This document shows positions 18,019 through 27,047 of a stretch of DNA of 64,000 bases, one piece after another. This DNA is from Roseateles sp. GTDB lineage: Bacteria; Pseudomonadota; Gammaproteobacteria; Burkholderiales; Burkholderiaceae_C. Both the position numbers and the translations under genes were made by a program. The notes below the pieces were generated by a model. That model saw only the letters and a program-made list of their open reading frames with translations. It made no database searches and was not told the DNA's origin. How positions within the stretch are numbered: the first letter of the stretch is position 1; every line of letters starts with the position of its first letter. The stretch spans positions 85,514 to 149,513 of the forward strand of contig JAFALK010000013.1 in the NCBI GenBank assembly GCA_019234295.1, given 5' to 3'.

Positions 18019-19311
18019 TCAGCGGCCGAAGGGTCCCCAGGTGGGCTCGCGCACATCCGCCGCGGAAGCCAGGCGCGCCTTCACGCGGCCGTCCAGCGTG
18101 GTAGTCATGAGCACGTCCTTGCCGCCCACGCGGGTGGCGTAGACGATCAAGCGGCCGTTGGGTGCAAAGCTCGGCCGCTCGTCGTTCGAGGTGTCGGTGA
18201 TCTTCTGAACGGCACCGCTGGCCAGGTCCATCACGCACAGGCGGAAAGTGCCCCCGCCCTCCCGGGTGATGTAGGCCAGGCTGCGGCCGTCCGGGCTGAT
18301 GGAAGGGCTGATGTTGTAGCCCCCCGAGAAGGTCACGCGGTCGGCGTTGCCGCCGGCCGCGGCCATGCGGTAGATCTGCGGGCCGCCCCCTCGGTCGCTC
18401 ACGAAGAAGAGGCTGAGGCCGTCGGGCGAGAAGACCGGCTCGGTGTCGATCGCCAGGCTTTGCGTGATGCGGCGCACATTGCTGCCGTCGCGATTGATCA
18501 GGAAGAGCTGCGAGCCGCCAGCCCGCGAGAGCGTGACCGCCAACTGCGAGCCATCGGGCGAAAACGCCGGCGCGCTGTTGGAGCCACGGAAGTCGGCCAC
18601 CTTGCGGCGCTTGCCGCTGTTGACCTCTTGCACCCAGACCACTGCCTTGTTCGACTCGAAGGACACATAGGCCAGCTCGCGACCGTCAGGCGACCACGAG
18701 GGCGAGATGATGGGCATGGGGCTGGCCAGCGCGATCTGGCCGCCTTCGCCGTCCGCGTCCGTGACGCGCAGTGTGTAGCGGCCGCCGGTCTTGCTCACAT
18801 AGGCCATGCGTGTGGCGAAGACGCCGCGCTCGCCCGTGAGCTTTTGGTAGATGGAGTCGGCCACGCGATGAGCCGCGAGCCGCAGGTCATCCGGAACCAC
18901 GGCCTGGGCTTCACCGCCGAGGTCTGCACCCTTGACCACGTCGAAGAGCTTGTATCGGACATCAAAGCGGCCGTCGGCCAGCTTGGCTGCCGAACCGGCG
19001 GCCAGGGCGTCGGTGCCCTTGCTGCGCCACTCCCCGTAGTTGATGGCACTGGCCTCGTAGAGCTGGGCCCCGCCCGCGTCCTTGATCATGAACTGGCCGC
19101 TGCGCTCGAGGTCGGCGCGGATGATCGAAGCCAGCGGCTGGCCGGATCGGCCTTCGTCACGGAAGTCGGGAATCGCGATGGGCAGCTGGCTGCCCCCAAC
19201 ACCGGTGATCTCGACGCGGAACTGGGCGACGGCCGGCACGCAGGCCAGGACCGCGATCACGCCGGCCAGGAGCTTGCGGCGTGAAGCAATGGATGCATTG
19301 GTTTCGGACAT
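18019..19311 (-). CDS. tolB: Tol-Pal system protein TolB
   Basis: A 430-residue periplasmic protein. After a signal peptide (cleavage after AVAQ, about residue 30) come the N-terminal domain (PIAIPDFRDEG onward) and a six-bladed beta-propeller with repeated SPDGRELAYVSFES, SPDGSQLAVTLSR, SPDGLSLFFVSDRGG and SPDGRSLAYI. TolB relays TolA energy to Pal. The tolQ, tolR and tolA genes that normally precede it are not here; rng lies 17 bp upstream, so tolB may be transcribed from the rng operon. Confidence 0.97.
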   Translation of the reverse strand: MSETNASIASRRKLLAGVIAVLACVPAVAQFRVEITGVGGSQLPIAIPDFRDEGRSGQPLASIIRADLERSGQFMIKDAGGAQLYEASAINYGEWRSKGTDALAAGSAAKLADGRFDVRYKLFDVVKGADLGGEAQAVVPDDLRLAAHRVADSIYQKLTGERGVFATRMAYVSKTGGRYTLRVTDADGEGGQIALASPMPIISPSWSPDGRELAYVSFESNKAVVWVQEVNSGKRRKVADFRGSNSAPAFSPDGSQLAVTLSRAGGSQLFLINRDGSNVRRITQSLAIDTEPVFSPDGLSLFFVSDRGGGPQIYRMAAAGGNADRVTFSGGYNISPSISPDGRSLAYITREGGGTFRLCVMDLASGAVQKITDTSNDERPSFAPNGRLIVYATRVGGKDVLMTTTLDGRVKARLASAADVREPTWGPFGR

Positions 19312-19328
19312 GGCGCCGGATTTTGCCT

Positions 19329-20807
19329 TCAGAGCAGGACGATGTCGTAATGCTCGGTCTGATTGGAGGGTTCGGCCGTCAGCGAGATCGGCTTGCCGAT
19401 GAAGTCCGAGAGGCCCGCCAGATGGGCACTCTCCTCATCGAGCAGCATCTCGACCACATTGGCAGCAGCAACGACGCGGAACTCCCTCGGGGAGAACTGA
19501 CGTGCTTCTCGCAGAATTTCTCGCATGATGTCGTAACAGACGGTTCGTGCGGTCTTGATCTGGCCGCGGGCATCGCAGGTCGGGCAAGGCTCGCAGAGCA
19601 TGCGGGCCAGCGATTCGCGCGTGCGCTTGCGGGTCATCTCCACCAGGCCCAGCTGGGTGAAGCCGCCCAAGGTGACCTTGGTGCGGTCCTTGGCCAGCTG
19701 CTTGCGGAACTCGGCGAGCACGGCCGTGCGGTGCTCCTCGCGCGTCATGTCGATGAAGTCCACGATGATGATGCCGCCGAGGTTGCGCAGCCGCAGCTGG
19801 CGCGCGATGGCGCCGGCCGCCTCGAGATTGGTCTTGAAGATCGTGTCGTCGAAGTTGCGGGCGCCGACGAAGCCGCCGGTGTTGACGTCGATGGTCGTCA
19901 TCGCCTCGGTCTGGTCGACGATCAGGTAGCCGCCGCTCTTGAGGTCCACGCGGCGCGAGAGCGCGCGGTCCACCTCGGCGTCCACGTTGCACAGGTCGAA
20001 GATCGGCCGTTCGCCACGGTAATGCTCGAGCTTGGCCACGGCCGCAGGCATGAACGACTCGCCAAAGGCATGCAGCACCTCGTGCTGCATCTTGGAGTCG
20101 ATGCGGATCGTGCCGGTGCGCTCGGTGGTGAGGTCTCGCAGCACGCGCTCGACCAGGCTCAGGTCCTGGTGCAGCAGGCTGCCCGCCGCGGCGCGGTGCG
20201 CGCGCTCGCGGATCGTGGTCCAGGTCTTGCGCAGGTAGGCGATGTCAGCGGCCAGTTCCTCATCGGAAGCGTCTTCCGCGTTGGTCCGCAGGATGAAGCC
20301 ACCTCCGCCGCCCTCCTCCGGCGTGCTCACCAGGGCCACCATGCGGGCGCGCAGCGCTTCGCGGGTCTCGTGTGAGCCGATCTTTTGCGAGATGCCGATG
20401 TGATCGTCCTGCGGCAGGAAGACCAGCATGCGACCCGCGATGGAAATCTGAGAGGAGAGCCTCGCGCCCTTGGTGCCAATCGGGTCCTTGATGACCTGCA
20501 CGGTCAGCGTCTGCCCCTCGAATACGAGCTTCTCGATCGGCACGGGCACATGGCCCTCGGCATGGTTGCGCGGCAGGCTGCCGTTGACGTGCAGGTCCGC
20601 CACATGCAGGAAGGCCGCGCGTTCCAGCCCGATGTCAATGAAGGCCGACTGCATGCCCGGCAGCACCCGCGCCACGCGGCCCAAGTAGACGTTGCCCACC
20701 AAGCCCCGCTCGAGCGTGCGCTCGATATGAAGTTCCTGGACCACGCTGTTCTCGACGATGGCCACCCGCGTCTCCTGCGGGGACCAGTTGATCAGGATGT
20801 CTTCCAT
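19329..20807 (-). CDS. rng: Ribonuclease G
   Basis: A 492-residue endoribonuclease for 16S rRNA 5' maturation and mRNA decay. Start MEDILINWSPQETRVAIVEN at ATG 20807; the longer frame upstream only shadows maf. An S1 domain at about 35-125 (GLVGNVYLGRVARVLPGMQS) is followed by the RNase E/G catalytic core with the metal-binding Asp residues in TTIDVNTGGFVG and IIIVDFIDM, and the Zn-link CEPCPTCDARG. There is no long C-terminal degradosome scaffold, so RNase G rather than E. It is the last gene of the conserved yebC-rng block. Confidence 0.96.
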   Translation of the reverse strand: MEDILINWSPQETRVAIVENSVVQELHIERTLERGLVGNVYLGRVARVLPGMQSAFIDIGLERAAFLHVADLHVNGSLPRNHAEGHVPVPIEKLVFEGQTLTVQVIKDPIGTKGARLSSQISIAGRMLVFLPQDDHIGISQKIGSHETREALRARMVALVSTPEEGGGGGFILRTNAEDASDEELAADIAYLRKTWTTIRERAHRAAAGSLLHQDLSLVERVLRDLTTERTGTIRIDSKMQHEVLHAFGESFMPAAVAKLEHYRGERPIFDLCNVDAEVDRALSRRVDLKSGGYLIVDQTEAMTTIDVNTGGFVGARNFDDTIFKTNLEAAGAIARQLRLRNLGGIIIVDFIDMTREEHRTAVLAEFRKQLAKDRTKVTLGGFTQLGLVEMTRKRTRESLARMLCEPCPTCDARGQIKTARTVCYDIMREILREARQFSPREFRVVAAANVVEMLLDEESAHLAGLSDFIGKPISLTAEPSNQTEHYDIVLL

Positions 20808-20872
20808 CGCGGCAAATTCTTTTTGAGTACTCTCGCATGGCTCTCGGGGCACGGGCCATGCGGCAGGACTCC

Positions 20873-21466
20873 TCAGATCGGCACGCCGAACTGCTTCAGC
20901 AATTGCGCCGTCTCGAACAAGGGCAGGCCCATGATGCCTGAATAACTGCCCGAGATGCTGCGGATCCAGGTTGCAGCCTGGCTTTGTATCGCATACGCGC
21001 CCGCCTTGCCGAAGGGCTCGCCGCTGTCCACATATCGGCGCAGCCGCTCGGAGTCCACGTCGGCGAACTCGACCTCGGAGACATTGAGGGCTGCAGCGCG
21101 CCGCGCGCCGCGCCCCACGGCCACAGCCGTCAGCACGCGGTGGCGGCGGCCCGCCAGCTGCTCGAGCATGCGTAGGGCATCCGCGGCGTCCGTGGGCTTG
21201 CCTAGGATCTGCATACCCAGCGCCACAGTGGTGTCCGAGCACAGCACGGGCGCCTCGGGCAGGCCGCGCGCGGCGAGCCGCTTGAGCGCGGCGTCCAGCT
21301 TGGCCTCGGTCACACGCACGCAATAGGCGTCGGGTGACTCACCCTCGATCACGACCTCCAGTGCCTCGGCGTCTTCCTCGGCTCCTGGCAGCAGCAGTTC
21401 ATATTGCACGCCGATTTGCTCCAGCAGTTGCCGACGGCGCGGGCTCTGGGACGCGAGATAGATCAT
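20873..21466 (-). CDS. maf: Maf-like nucleoside triphosphate pyrophosphatase
   Basis: A 197-residue enzyme that hydrolyses non-canonical or modified nucleotides (dTTP/UTP type or 7-methyl-GTP type). The N-terminal signature is [16 protein letters not shown]. The metal site is [11 protein letters not shown]; the usual Ala-Asp-Thr is Ser-Asp-Thr here with Cys before it. The [13 protein letters not shown] block near the C-terminus is typical of the YhdE branch, which prefers dTTP, UTP and CTP. It overlaps rlmH by 4 bp. Confidence 0.93.
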   Translation of the reverse strand: MIYLASQSPRRRQLLEQIGVQYELLLPGAEEDAEALEVVIEGESPDAYCVRVTEAKLDAALKRLAARGLPEAPVLCSDTTVALGMQILGKPTDAADALRMLEQLAGRRHRVLTAVAVGRGARRAAALNVSEVEFADVDSERLRRYVDSGEPFGKAGAYAIQSQAATWIRSISGSYSGIMGLPLFETAQLLKQFGVPI

Positions 21467-21933
21467 TCGCGGTGATACGGGTGGTTGACCATGACAGTCC
21501 AGGCGCGATAGAGCCCCTCGGCCAGCAACACGCGCGCAAACGCATGCGGCAGCGTCAGATCCGACAGGCGCAGCGTCTCGTCGGCCGTTGCCTTGAGTGC
21601 GGGTGCGAGGCCATCGGGCCCGCCGATGATCAGCACCGCATCGCGGCCCTCGCCCATCCAGAGCTCGAGGCGCTCGGCCAACTGCATCGTCGTGCGGCGT
21701 TCGCCGCGCTCGTCGAGGATGATGCGGCGCGCACCCTTGGGAATGACTGCCTCGATGCGCTGGGCCTCGGCCGCCATCATCTGCTCGGCCGTCTTGCCGC
21801 TCGTACGAGGCTCAGCCTTGATGGCCTTGAGCTCGAGCCGGAGTTCGGGCGGGAAGCGCTTGGCGAAGTCTTCGTACGCCGCGTCGGCCCAGGCCGGTTG
21901 GCGCTGGCCGACGGCTGCGAGGACCAGGCGCAT
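21463..21933 (-). CDS. rlmH: 23S rRNA (pseudouridine1915-N3)-methyltransferase RlmH
   Basis: A 156-residue SPOUT methyltransferase that methylates pseudouridine 1915 in helix 69. The family marks are [19 protein letters not shown] and the knotted SAM site FIIGG-like [11 protein letters not shown], then [26 protein letters not shown] and the HPYHRE end, whose terminal residues complete the active site in the dimer. ATG 21933 overlaps the rsfS stop (TGATG). Ribosome-factor genes rsfS and rlmH are usually adjacent. Confidence 0.96.
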   Translation of the reverse strand: MRLVLAAVGQRQPAWADAAYEDFAKRFPPELRLELKAIKAEPRTSGKTAEQMMAAEAQRIEAVIPKGARRIILDERGERRTTMQLAERLELWMGEGRDAVLIIGGPDGLAPALKATADETLRLSDLTLPHAFARVLLAEGLYRAWTVMVNHPYHRE

Positions 21934-22634
21934 CAGGCCTTCTTGCTCGAAGTCTTGCTCGAAGTCTTGCTGGCTGTCTTCTTGGCGGCAGGCTTCTTGA
22001 CTGCAGCCTTGCTGGCAGGCGCGACCTTGGCGGCAGGCTTCTTGGCCGCAGCCGCCTTCTTGGTCGGTGCGCCCACCTTGAGCGTCTTCACCGGTGCTGC
22101 AGCCTTTTTCACGCCGGTCGTCTTGGTCACGCCCTTCTTGGCGGGGGCGGCCTTCTTCGCGACAGGTTTGACGGCCGGGGCCCGCTTGGCTGGAGCGACC
22201 CTTTTCGCGGGGGCCGCCTTCTTCGTCGGTGCCTTCTTGGCAGCGGGCTTGGAGGCATCTTCCGAGGCCTTGACGAGCTTGGTCTCCGTCTCGGCCGGCT
22301 TGAGCTTGATCTGCTTGCCGCCCCAGATCTCCTCGAGGTGGTAGTAGTCGCGGATGGCCGGCTGCATGATGTGGACCACGGCGGCGCCGCAGTCGACGAT
22401 GATCCATTCGCCGTTGTCCTCGCCCTCGCAACGCATGACCTGCATGCCGCGGCCTTTGACCGTCTCGCGCACACTGGACGCCAAGGCCTTGGTTTGGCGA
22501 TTGCTGGTGCCCGAGGCGATGATCACGCGCTCGAAGAGCGGCGACAGGTGCTCGGTGTTGAAGACCATGAGATTTTGTGCCTTCACGTCTTCGAGACCGT
22601 CGACGATGGCGCGCTGCAATTTGCGGATGTCCAT
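21933..22634 (-). CDS. rsfS: Ribosomal silencing factor RsfS with lysine/alanine-rich C-terminal extension
   Basis: A 233-residue protein. Residues 1-110 are a normal RsfS/DUF143 domain ([67 protein letters not shown]), which binds uL14 and blocks subunit joining. From about 115 to the end it changes to a basic tail of Ala-Pro-Lys-Lys type repeats ([35 protein letters not shown]), like histone H1-type or AlgP tails. Family members are normally about 105-130 residues. The tail is in frame and uninterrupted and the rlmH overlap is intact, so it is real and not a frameshift. Confidence 0.93.
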   Translation of the reverse strand: MDIRKLQRAIVDGLEDVKAQNLMVFNTEHLSPLFERVIIASGTSNRQTKALASSVRETVKGRGMQVMRCEGEDNGEWIIVDCGAAVVHIMQPAIRDYYHLEEIWGGKQIKLKPAETETKLVKASEDASKPAAKKAPTKKAAPAKRVAPAKRAPAVKPVAKKAAPAKKGVTKTTGVKKAAAPVKTLKVGAPTKKAAAAKKPAAKVAPASKAAVKKPAAKKTASKTSSKTSSKKA

Positions 22635-22640
22635 GCTTGC

Positions 22641-23207
22641 TTATTGATTCGAGTAGAGACGGTGCCGGGCAATATACCCGGCGACCGCCGTGCCCACCAG
22701 GGGCGAAAGATCCTCGCCCCGCGCAGCGGCGGCTCGGATGGAAGTGGATGAAATCTGCATCGCAGGCATGTCCAGGCGCTCGATGCGGTGAACGGCGGCG
22801 CTAGCGTGCACCGCCTCGCCACTGCGCGCGGCCACGGCCAGCGTGACAAGACTGCATAAGTCCTGCCACTCGTGCCAGGTCTCGATGCGTGCCAGCTGGT
22901 CCTGGCCGACGATGACGAAGAGCTCTTCGCCGAGATGCTCACGCACGGTATCGATCGTGTAGCTCGGGCCCTGGCGCTCGATCTCACTGGCGTCGAGCTC
23001 GAAGCGCGGCTCGCCCTCGAGCATCAGCGCCACCATGGCGCGCCGATGCTCGGCCGGGCTCACACCGGCCTTCTGCCAGGGCTGGCCGGCCGGCACCCAC
23101 AGCACCCGGTCCAGGCCCAGCTGATCGAGGGCCGTCTGGGCCAGGGCGCGGTGCGCCAGGTGCGGCGGATCGAAGGTGCCGCCGAACAGGCCCGTCTTCA
23201 CAACCAT
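22641..23207 (-). CDS. nadD: Nicotinate-nucleotide adenylyltransferase NadD
   Basis: A 188-residue enzyme of NAD synthesis that adenylates nicotinate mononucleotide. The nucleotidyltransferase motif [14 protein letters not shown] is at residues 6-19, and [14 protein letters not shown] near residue 150 is the second ATP-binding motif. [12 protein letters not shown] and YTIDTVREH are also conserved. The start codon overlaps the hemF stop by 10 bp, so the two are coupled. Confidence 0.96.
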   Translation of the reverse strand: MVVKTGLFGGTFDPPHLAHRALAQTALDQLGLDRVLWVPAGQPWQKAGVSPAEHRRAMVALMLEGEPRFELDASEIERQGPSYTIDTVREHLGEELFVIVGQDQLARIETWHEWQDLCSLVTLAVAARSGEAVHASAAVHRIERLDMPAMQISSTSIRAAAARGEDLSPLVGTAVAGYIARHRLYSNQ

Positions 23208-24136
23208 AGGTGCGTAGGCTGCTCATGCGCCCAGTCGCGCGGGCGCAGGAAGTCGGTGTAGAGCCGTGCTTCGGGCGTGCCGTCTTCGGGCTTCCAGTCG
23301 TAGCGCCAGCTCACCTGCGGCGGCATGGACATGAGGATGCTTTCCGTGCGTCCGCCCGATTGAAGGCCGAACAGCGTGCCGCGGTCGAAGACGAGGTTGA
23401 ACTCGACGTAGCGGCCGCGTCGGTAGGCCTGGAAGTCCCGCTCGCGCTCGCCGTAGGCATAGCCGTGGCGGCGCTCGACGATGGGCAGGTAAGCGCCCGT
23501 GAAAGCGTCGCCCACCGAGCGGATCAAGGCGAAGCCCGCTTCGAAGCCGCCTTCAGAAAAGTCGTCGAAGAAGATGCCGCCGACGCCGCGCGGCTCGTTG
23601 CGGTGCTTGAGGAAGAAGTACTCGTCGCACCAGGCCTTGAAGCGCGGATGCAGGTCCGCGCCATGCGGCGCCACGGCCGCTTCGCAGGTCTTGTGGAAAT
23701 GCTGGGCGTCGCGCTCAAAGCCGTAGTAGGGCGTGAGATCCATGCCGCCGCCAAACCAAACTACCGCTTCCTTGCCCTCGGGCAGGGCCGCGAACATGCG
23801 CACGTTCATGTGGACCGTGGGCACGAAGGGGTTGTGCGGATGCAGGACCAGCGACACGCCCATGGCCTCGAACGGCGCGCCGGCCAGTTCGGGCCGGTGC
23901 TGCGTGGCGCTGGGCGGTAGCACGCGGCCGCGTACATGCGAGAAATTGACGCCGCCGCGCTCGAAGACGCTGCCGCCTTCGATCAGGCGCACGAGGCCGT
24001 CGCCTTCCAGGCGCCCGCCGGGCTCGCGCTCCCAGCCGTCCGTCAAGAAAGGCAGACCATCGGCCTGCTCGAGCGCATCGACGATGCGCTGCTGCAGACC
24101 GAGCAGATAACGGCGAACTTCAGCGGTCTCTGTCAT
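23198..24136 (-). CDS. hemF: Oxygen-dependent coproporphyrinogen III oxidase HemF
   Basis: A 312-residue cytoplasmic enzyme that decarboxylates coproporphyrinogen III to protoporphyrinogen IX using O2. Conserved blocks are [58 protein letters not shown] and [20 protein letters not shown], which carry the active-site His, Asp and Arg residues. Length fits the bacterial form. Its presence means heme is made aerobically. It overlaps the acyltransferase gene by 4 bp. Confidence 0.97.
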   Translation of the reverse strand: MTETAEVRRYLLGLQQRIVDALEQADGLPFLTDGWEREPGGRLEGDGLVRLIEGGSVFERGGVNFSHVRGRVLPPSATQHRPELAGAPFEAMGVSLVLHPHNPFVPTVHMNVRMFAALPEGKEAVVWFGGGMDLTPYYGFERDAQHFHKTCEAAVAPHGADLHPRFKAWCDEYFFLKHRNEPRGVGGIFFDDFSEGGFEAGFALIRSVGDAFTGAYLPIVERRHGYAYGERERDFQAYRRGRYVEFNLVFDRGTLFGLQSGGRTESILMSMPPQVSWRYDWKPEDGTPEARLYTDFLRPRDWAHEQPTHLWL

Positions 24137-24750
24137 GGGCGAAGCGCAATCGGCCCGGCTTGCTCAGGGCGCTTGGCTCGGGCACCGGCCAGGATCTGCG
24201 CGAAGAGCGCGAAGTCGGCCTGGGCGTCACCGCTGAGTTCCACGAACTGCGTGAATCGCACGGTCTTGGTCCCAAAGTCCAACGCCGCCAGGGCCACCGG
24301 CACCTTGGCCTCCAGCGCCACGCGGTAGGCACCCGAACGCCAGCCCGTCGTCAGCGAGCGCGTGCCCTCCGGAGCCACGGCCAGCCAGAAGAATTCACCC
24401 GCGTCTCGCGCGGCATCGATCTGCGCCACCGTGCCGCCCACCATGCCCTTGGAGCAGGTGCGGTCGATGGGCACGCCACCGATCCAGCGCATCCAGCGTC
24501 CGATCACCGGCGGCTTGAACAGGCTGTCCTTGCCCCAGAACTTGACCGGAATGCCGATGGCCCACTTGGCAAAGATGCCGACCGGGAAATCCCAGTTCGA
24601 GGTGTGCGGATAGACCATCACCACGCCCTGCAGCGCAGGCAGGCCCTCGAACTCCACACGCCAACCGAACAGGCCCATCAGAAAGCGGGCGACGGCGCTG
24701 CCCTTGAGCTGGATCGGGCGCGGGCCCGTGATCAGGTGCGGTGTCTGCAT
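24133..24750 (-). CDS. Lysophospholipid acyltransferase (PlsC-like) family protein
   Basis: A 205-residue predicted membrane-associated acyltransferase. The catalytic HX4D motif is visible as [11 protein letters not shown] (His about residue 48) with the second motif in [10 protein letters not shown] and GGVPIDRTC. The PHTSNWD form resembles the branch acting on glycerophospholipid or ornithine-lipid acceptors rather than classic NHxSxxD PlsC. ATG 24750 (MQTPHLITG) is preferred over the longer frame, which overlaps the purD end. It lies between purD and hemF in one operon. Confidence 0.85.
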   Translation of the reverse strand: MQTPHLITGPRPIQLKGSAVARFLMGLFGWRVEFEGLPALQGVVMVYPHTSNWDFPVGIFAKWAIGIPVKFWGKDSLFKPPVIGRWMRWIGGVPIDRTCSKGMVGGTVAQIDAARDAGEFFWLAVAPEGTRSLTTGWRSGAYRVALEAKVPVALAALDFGTKTVRFTQFVELSGDAQADFALFAQILAGARAKRPEQAGPIALRP

Positions 24751-24763
24751 TCGATCAATTCGA

Positions 24764-26044
24764 TCAACGCTTCGCGGCCCGGTGGCCGATGTCGGTACGG
24801 AACTGCTTGCCGGCGAACTCAATGCTCTTGATTGCATCGTATGCATGTTGCTGTGCCGTGCGCACCGATTCTCCGAGCGCGGTCACGCAAAGCACGCGAC
24901 CGCCGCTGGTGAGCAGCACTCCGTCCTTCTCGGCCGTGCCGGCGTGGAAGACGACGGCGTCTTCGGTCTCGGGGGGCAGGCCCGTGATCGCATCGCCCTT
25001 GCGGGGGTGCAGCGGGTAGCCCTCGGCGGCCAGCACCACGCCCAAGGCCACGCGACGGTCCCATTGCAGCTCGACGCCATCGAGCGTGCCGTCCGTCGCG
25101 TGCATGAGCACATCGCAGAGGTCGCTCTTGAGTCGCATCATGATGGGCTGCGTTTCGGGGTCGCCCATGCGGGTGTTGAATTCAACCGTGCGCGGGTTGC
25201 CCTGCGCGTCGATCATCAAGCCCGCGTAGAGGAATCCGGTGAAGGGGTGTCCGTCCTTGGCCATACCGGCAATGGTCGGATGGATGATCTCGTGCATGAC
25301 CTTGGCATGCACATTGGGCGTGACGACGGGGGCTGGCGAGTAGGCGCCCATGCCGCCCGTATTGGGGCCCTGGTCGCCATCTTGCAGGCGCTTGTGGTCC
25401 TGGCTGGTGGCCAGCGCCAGCACGTTCTTGCCGTCGCACAGCACGATGAAGCTGGCCTCCTCGCCCTGCATGAACTCCTCGATCACGACGCAGGCGCCAC
25501 CGGCGTTGTGCGTCACGCCGAGCCTGTTTTCCTCAAGGATCCACTCGATGGCGTCGTGGGCCTCCTTCAGCGTCATGGCCACGACCACGCCCTTGCCCGC
25601 CGCCAGACCGTCGGCCTTGATGACGATGGGCGCGCCCATGCGGTCCACGTAGGCCTTGGCCGAGGCCACGTCGCCGAAGGTCTCGTAGGCCGCAGTGGGA
25701 ATGCCGTGGCGCTTCATGAAGTCCTTGGCGTAGGCCTTGCTCGATTCGAGCTGGGCCGCGGCCTTGGTAGGGCCGAAGATGCGCAGACCGCGGGCACGGA
25801 ACTCATCCACCACGCCCAAAGCCAGATAGGCCTCAGGGCCGACGACGGTGAGACCGATCTTCTCGCTCTCCACGAAATCGGCCAGGGCCTTCACGTCGGT
25901 GATGGGAACGTTCTTGAAGCGATGATCGCGTGCCGTGCCTCCGTTGCCGGTGGCCACGTAGACCTGGGAGACCTTCTGGCCTTGCGCCAGCTTCCAGGCC
26001 AGCGCGTGTTCGCGGCCGCCGCCGCCGATGACGAGAACCTTCAT
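24764..26044 (-). CDS. purD: Phosphoribosylamine-glycine ligase PurD
   Basis: A 426-residue ATP-grasp enzyme, second step of purine synthesis. The N-terminus [19 protein letters not shown] is diagnostic; the ATP-grasp core has [33 protein letters not shown] and [12 protein letters not shown] (metal-binding Glu/Asn). Full length. The start overlaps the yebC stop by 4 bp. Confidence 0.97.
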   Translation of the reverse strand: MKVLVIGGGGREHALAWKLAQGQKVSQVYVATGNGGTARDHRFKNVPITDVKALADFVESEKIGLTVVGPEAYLALGVVDEFRARGLRIFGPTKAAAQLESSKAYAKDFMKRHGIPTAAYETFGDVASAKAYVDRMGAPIVIKADGLAAGKGVVVAMTLKEAHDAIEWILEENRLGVTHNAGGACVVIEEFMQGEEASFIVLCDGKNVLALATSQDHKRLQDGDQGPNTGGMGAYSPAPVVTPNVHAKVMHEIIHPTIAGMAKDGHPFTGFLYAGLMIDAQGNPRTVEFNTRMGDPETQPIMMRLKSDLCDVLMHATDGTLDGVELQWDRRVALGVVLAAEGYPLHPRKGDAITGLPPETEDAVVFHAGTAEKDGVLLTSGGRVLCVTALGESVRTAQQHAYDAIKSIEFAGKQFRTDIGHRAAKR

Positions 26045-26772
26045 GCTTCTTCGGGCAGCGAGGCGTTGTGGTAGACGGCCTGGACGTCGTCGAGGTCCTC
26101 GATCACGTCGAGGAGCTTTTGCATGCGCGCCGCGTCGTCACCACTCAGCTCGATGTCGCTGTCAGCGCGCATGGTGACCTCGGCCATCTCGGCCTTGAGG
26201 CCAGCCGCCTCGAGCGCGTTCTTCACGGCCTCGAAGTCGCCCGGCGCGGTCAGCACCTCGATGGCGCCGGCCTCGTCGGTGATCACGTCCTCGGCGCCCG
26301 CCTCCAGGGCCACTTCCATGACCTTGTCCTCGCTGGCGCCGGGTGCGAACACCAGCTGGCCGCAATGCTTGAACTGAAAGGACACGGAGCCGTCCGTGCC
26401 AAGGTTGCCGCCGTACTTGCTGAAGGCGTGGCGAACCTCGGCCACGGTGCGCACGCGGTTGTCGGTCATGGTGTCCACGATCACGGCGGCGCCGCCGATG
26501 CCGTAGCCCTCGTAGCGGATTTCCTCGTAGGTCACGCCGTCGAGATTACCCGTGGCCTTGTCGACGTTGCGCTTGATGTTGTCGGCCGGCATGTTGGCGG
26601 CCTTGGCTTTTTCGATCGCCAGGCGCAGGCGTGGGTTCATGTTGACGTCGCCGCCACCCTGGCGGGCCGACACGATGATCTCCCGGGTCAGGCGCGTCCA
26701 GATCTTGCCGCGCTTTTCATCCTGCCGTCCCTTGCGGTGCTGGATATTGGCCCATTTGGAATGACCTGCCAT
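26041..26772 (-). CDS. YebC/PmpR family regulatory protein
   Basis: A 243-residue cytoplasmic protein starting [20 protein letters not shown], the invariant start of the family. TKLSREIIVAARxGG-like [18 protein letters not shown] and the acidic middle domain ([17 protein letters not shown]) follow. Members have been described as transcription regulators and more recently as factors helping ribosomes translate proline-rich stretches. This window has such stretches, for example the ten-proline run in TonB. It is the first gene of the minus-strand block, with 275 bp of upstream DNA for the promoter. Confidence 0.95.
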   Translation of the reverse strand: MAGHSKWANIQHRKGRQDEKRGKIWTRLTREIIVSARQGGGDVNMNPRLRLAIEKAKAANMPADNIKRNVDKATGNLDGVTYEEIRYEGYGIGGAAVIVDTMTDNRVRTVAEVRHAFSKYGGNLGTDGSVSFQFKHCGQLVFAPGASEDKVMEVALEAGAEDVITDEAGAIEVLTAPGDFEAVKNALEAAGLKAEMAEVTMRADSDIELSGDDAARMQKLLDVIEDLDDVQAVYHNASLPEEA

Positions 26773-26981
26773 CGCCTGTTCTCTTTCTTCACATCTCTGT
26801 TGGATTGGCCGTGATTTTAGTCTGCCCTCCCAAGCGCCTCCCGGCTGCCCGATCGCCTCTTGCCGGCCACCCGCCGGATCAGCCTCGCCACAAAGCTGTT
26901 GCGTGGCACGGACACCCCCGTGCTCTGCAGGGTATCCCCGCGGATTTGAACCACAACGAACCCCTTAGTTGCGCAGCAGAC

Positions 26982-27005
26982 TGACATGATTGGTGACATG
27001 ATCGG
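26982..27005. repeat. 12-bp tandem direct repeat upstream of the chemotaxis receptor
   Basis: TGACATGATTGG (26982-26993) is followed at once by TGACATGATCGG (26994-27005), one mismatch. It lies 43 bp before the receptor ATG in the 275-bp divergent gap with yebC, a position suitable for a regulator binding in tandem. No known operator is recognised. Confidence 0.8.
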
Positions 27006-27047
27006 TCCGCTTTATCGCGCATCGCACAATAGAACCAGGAGCTTTGC

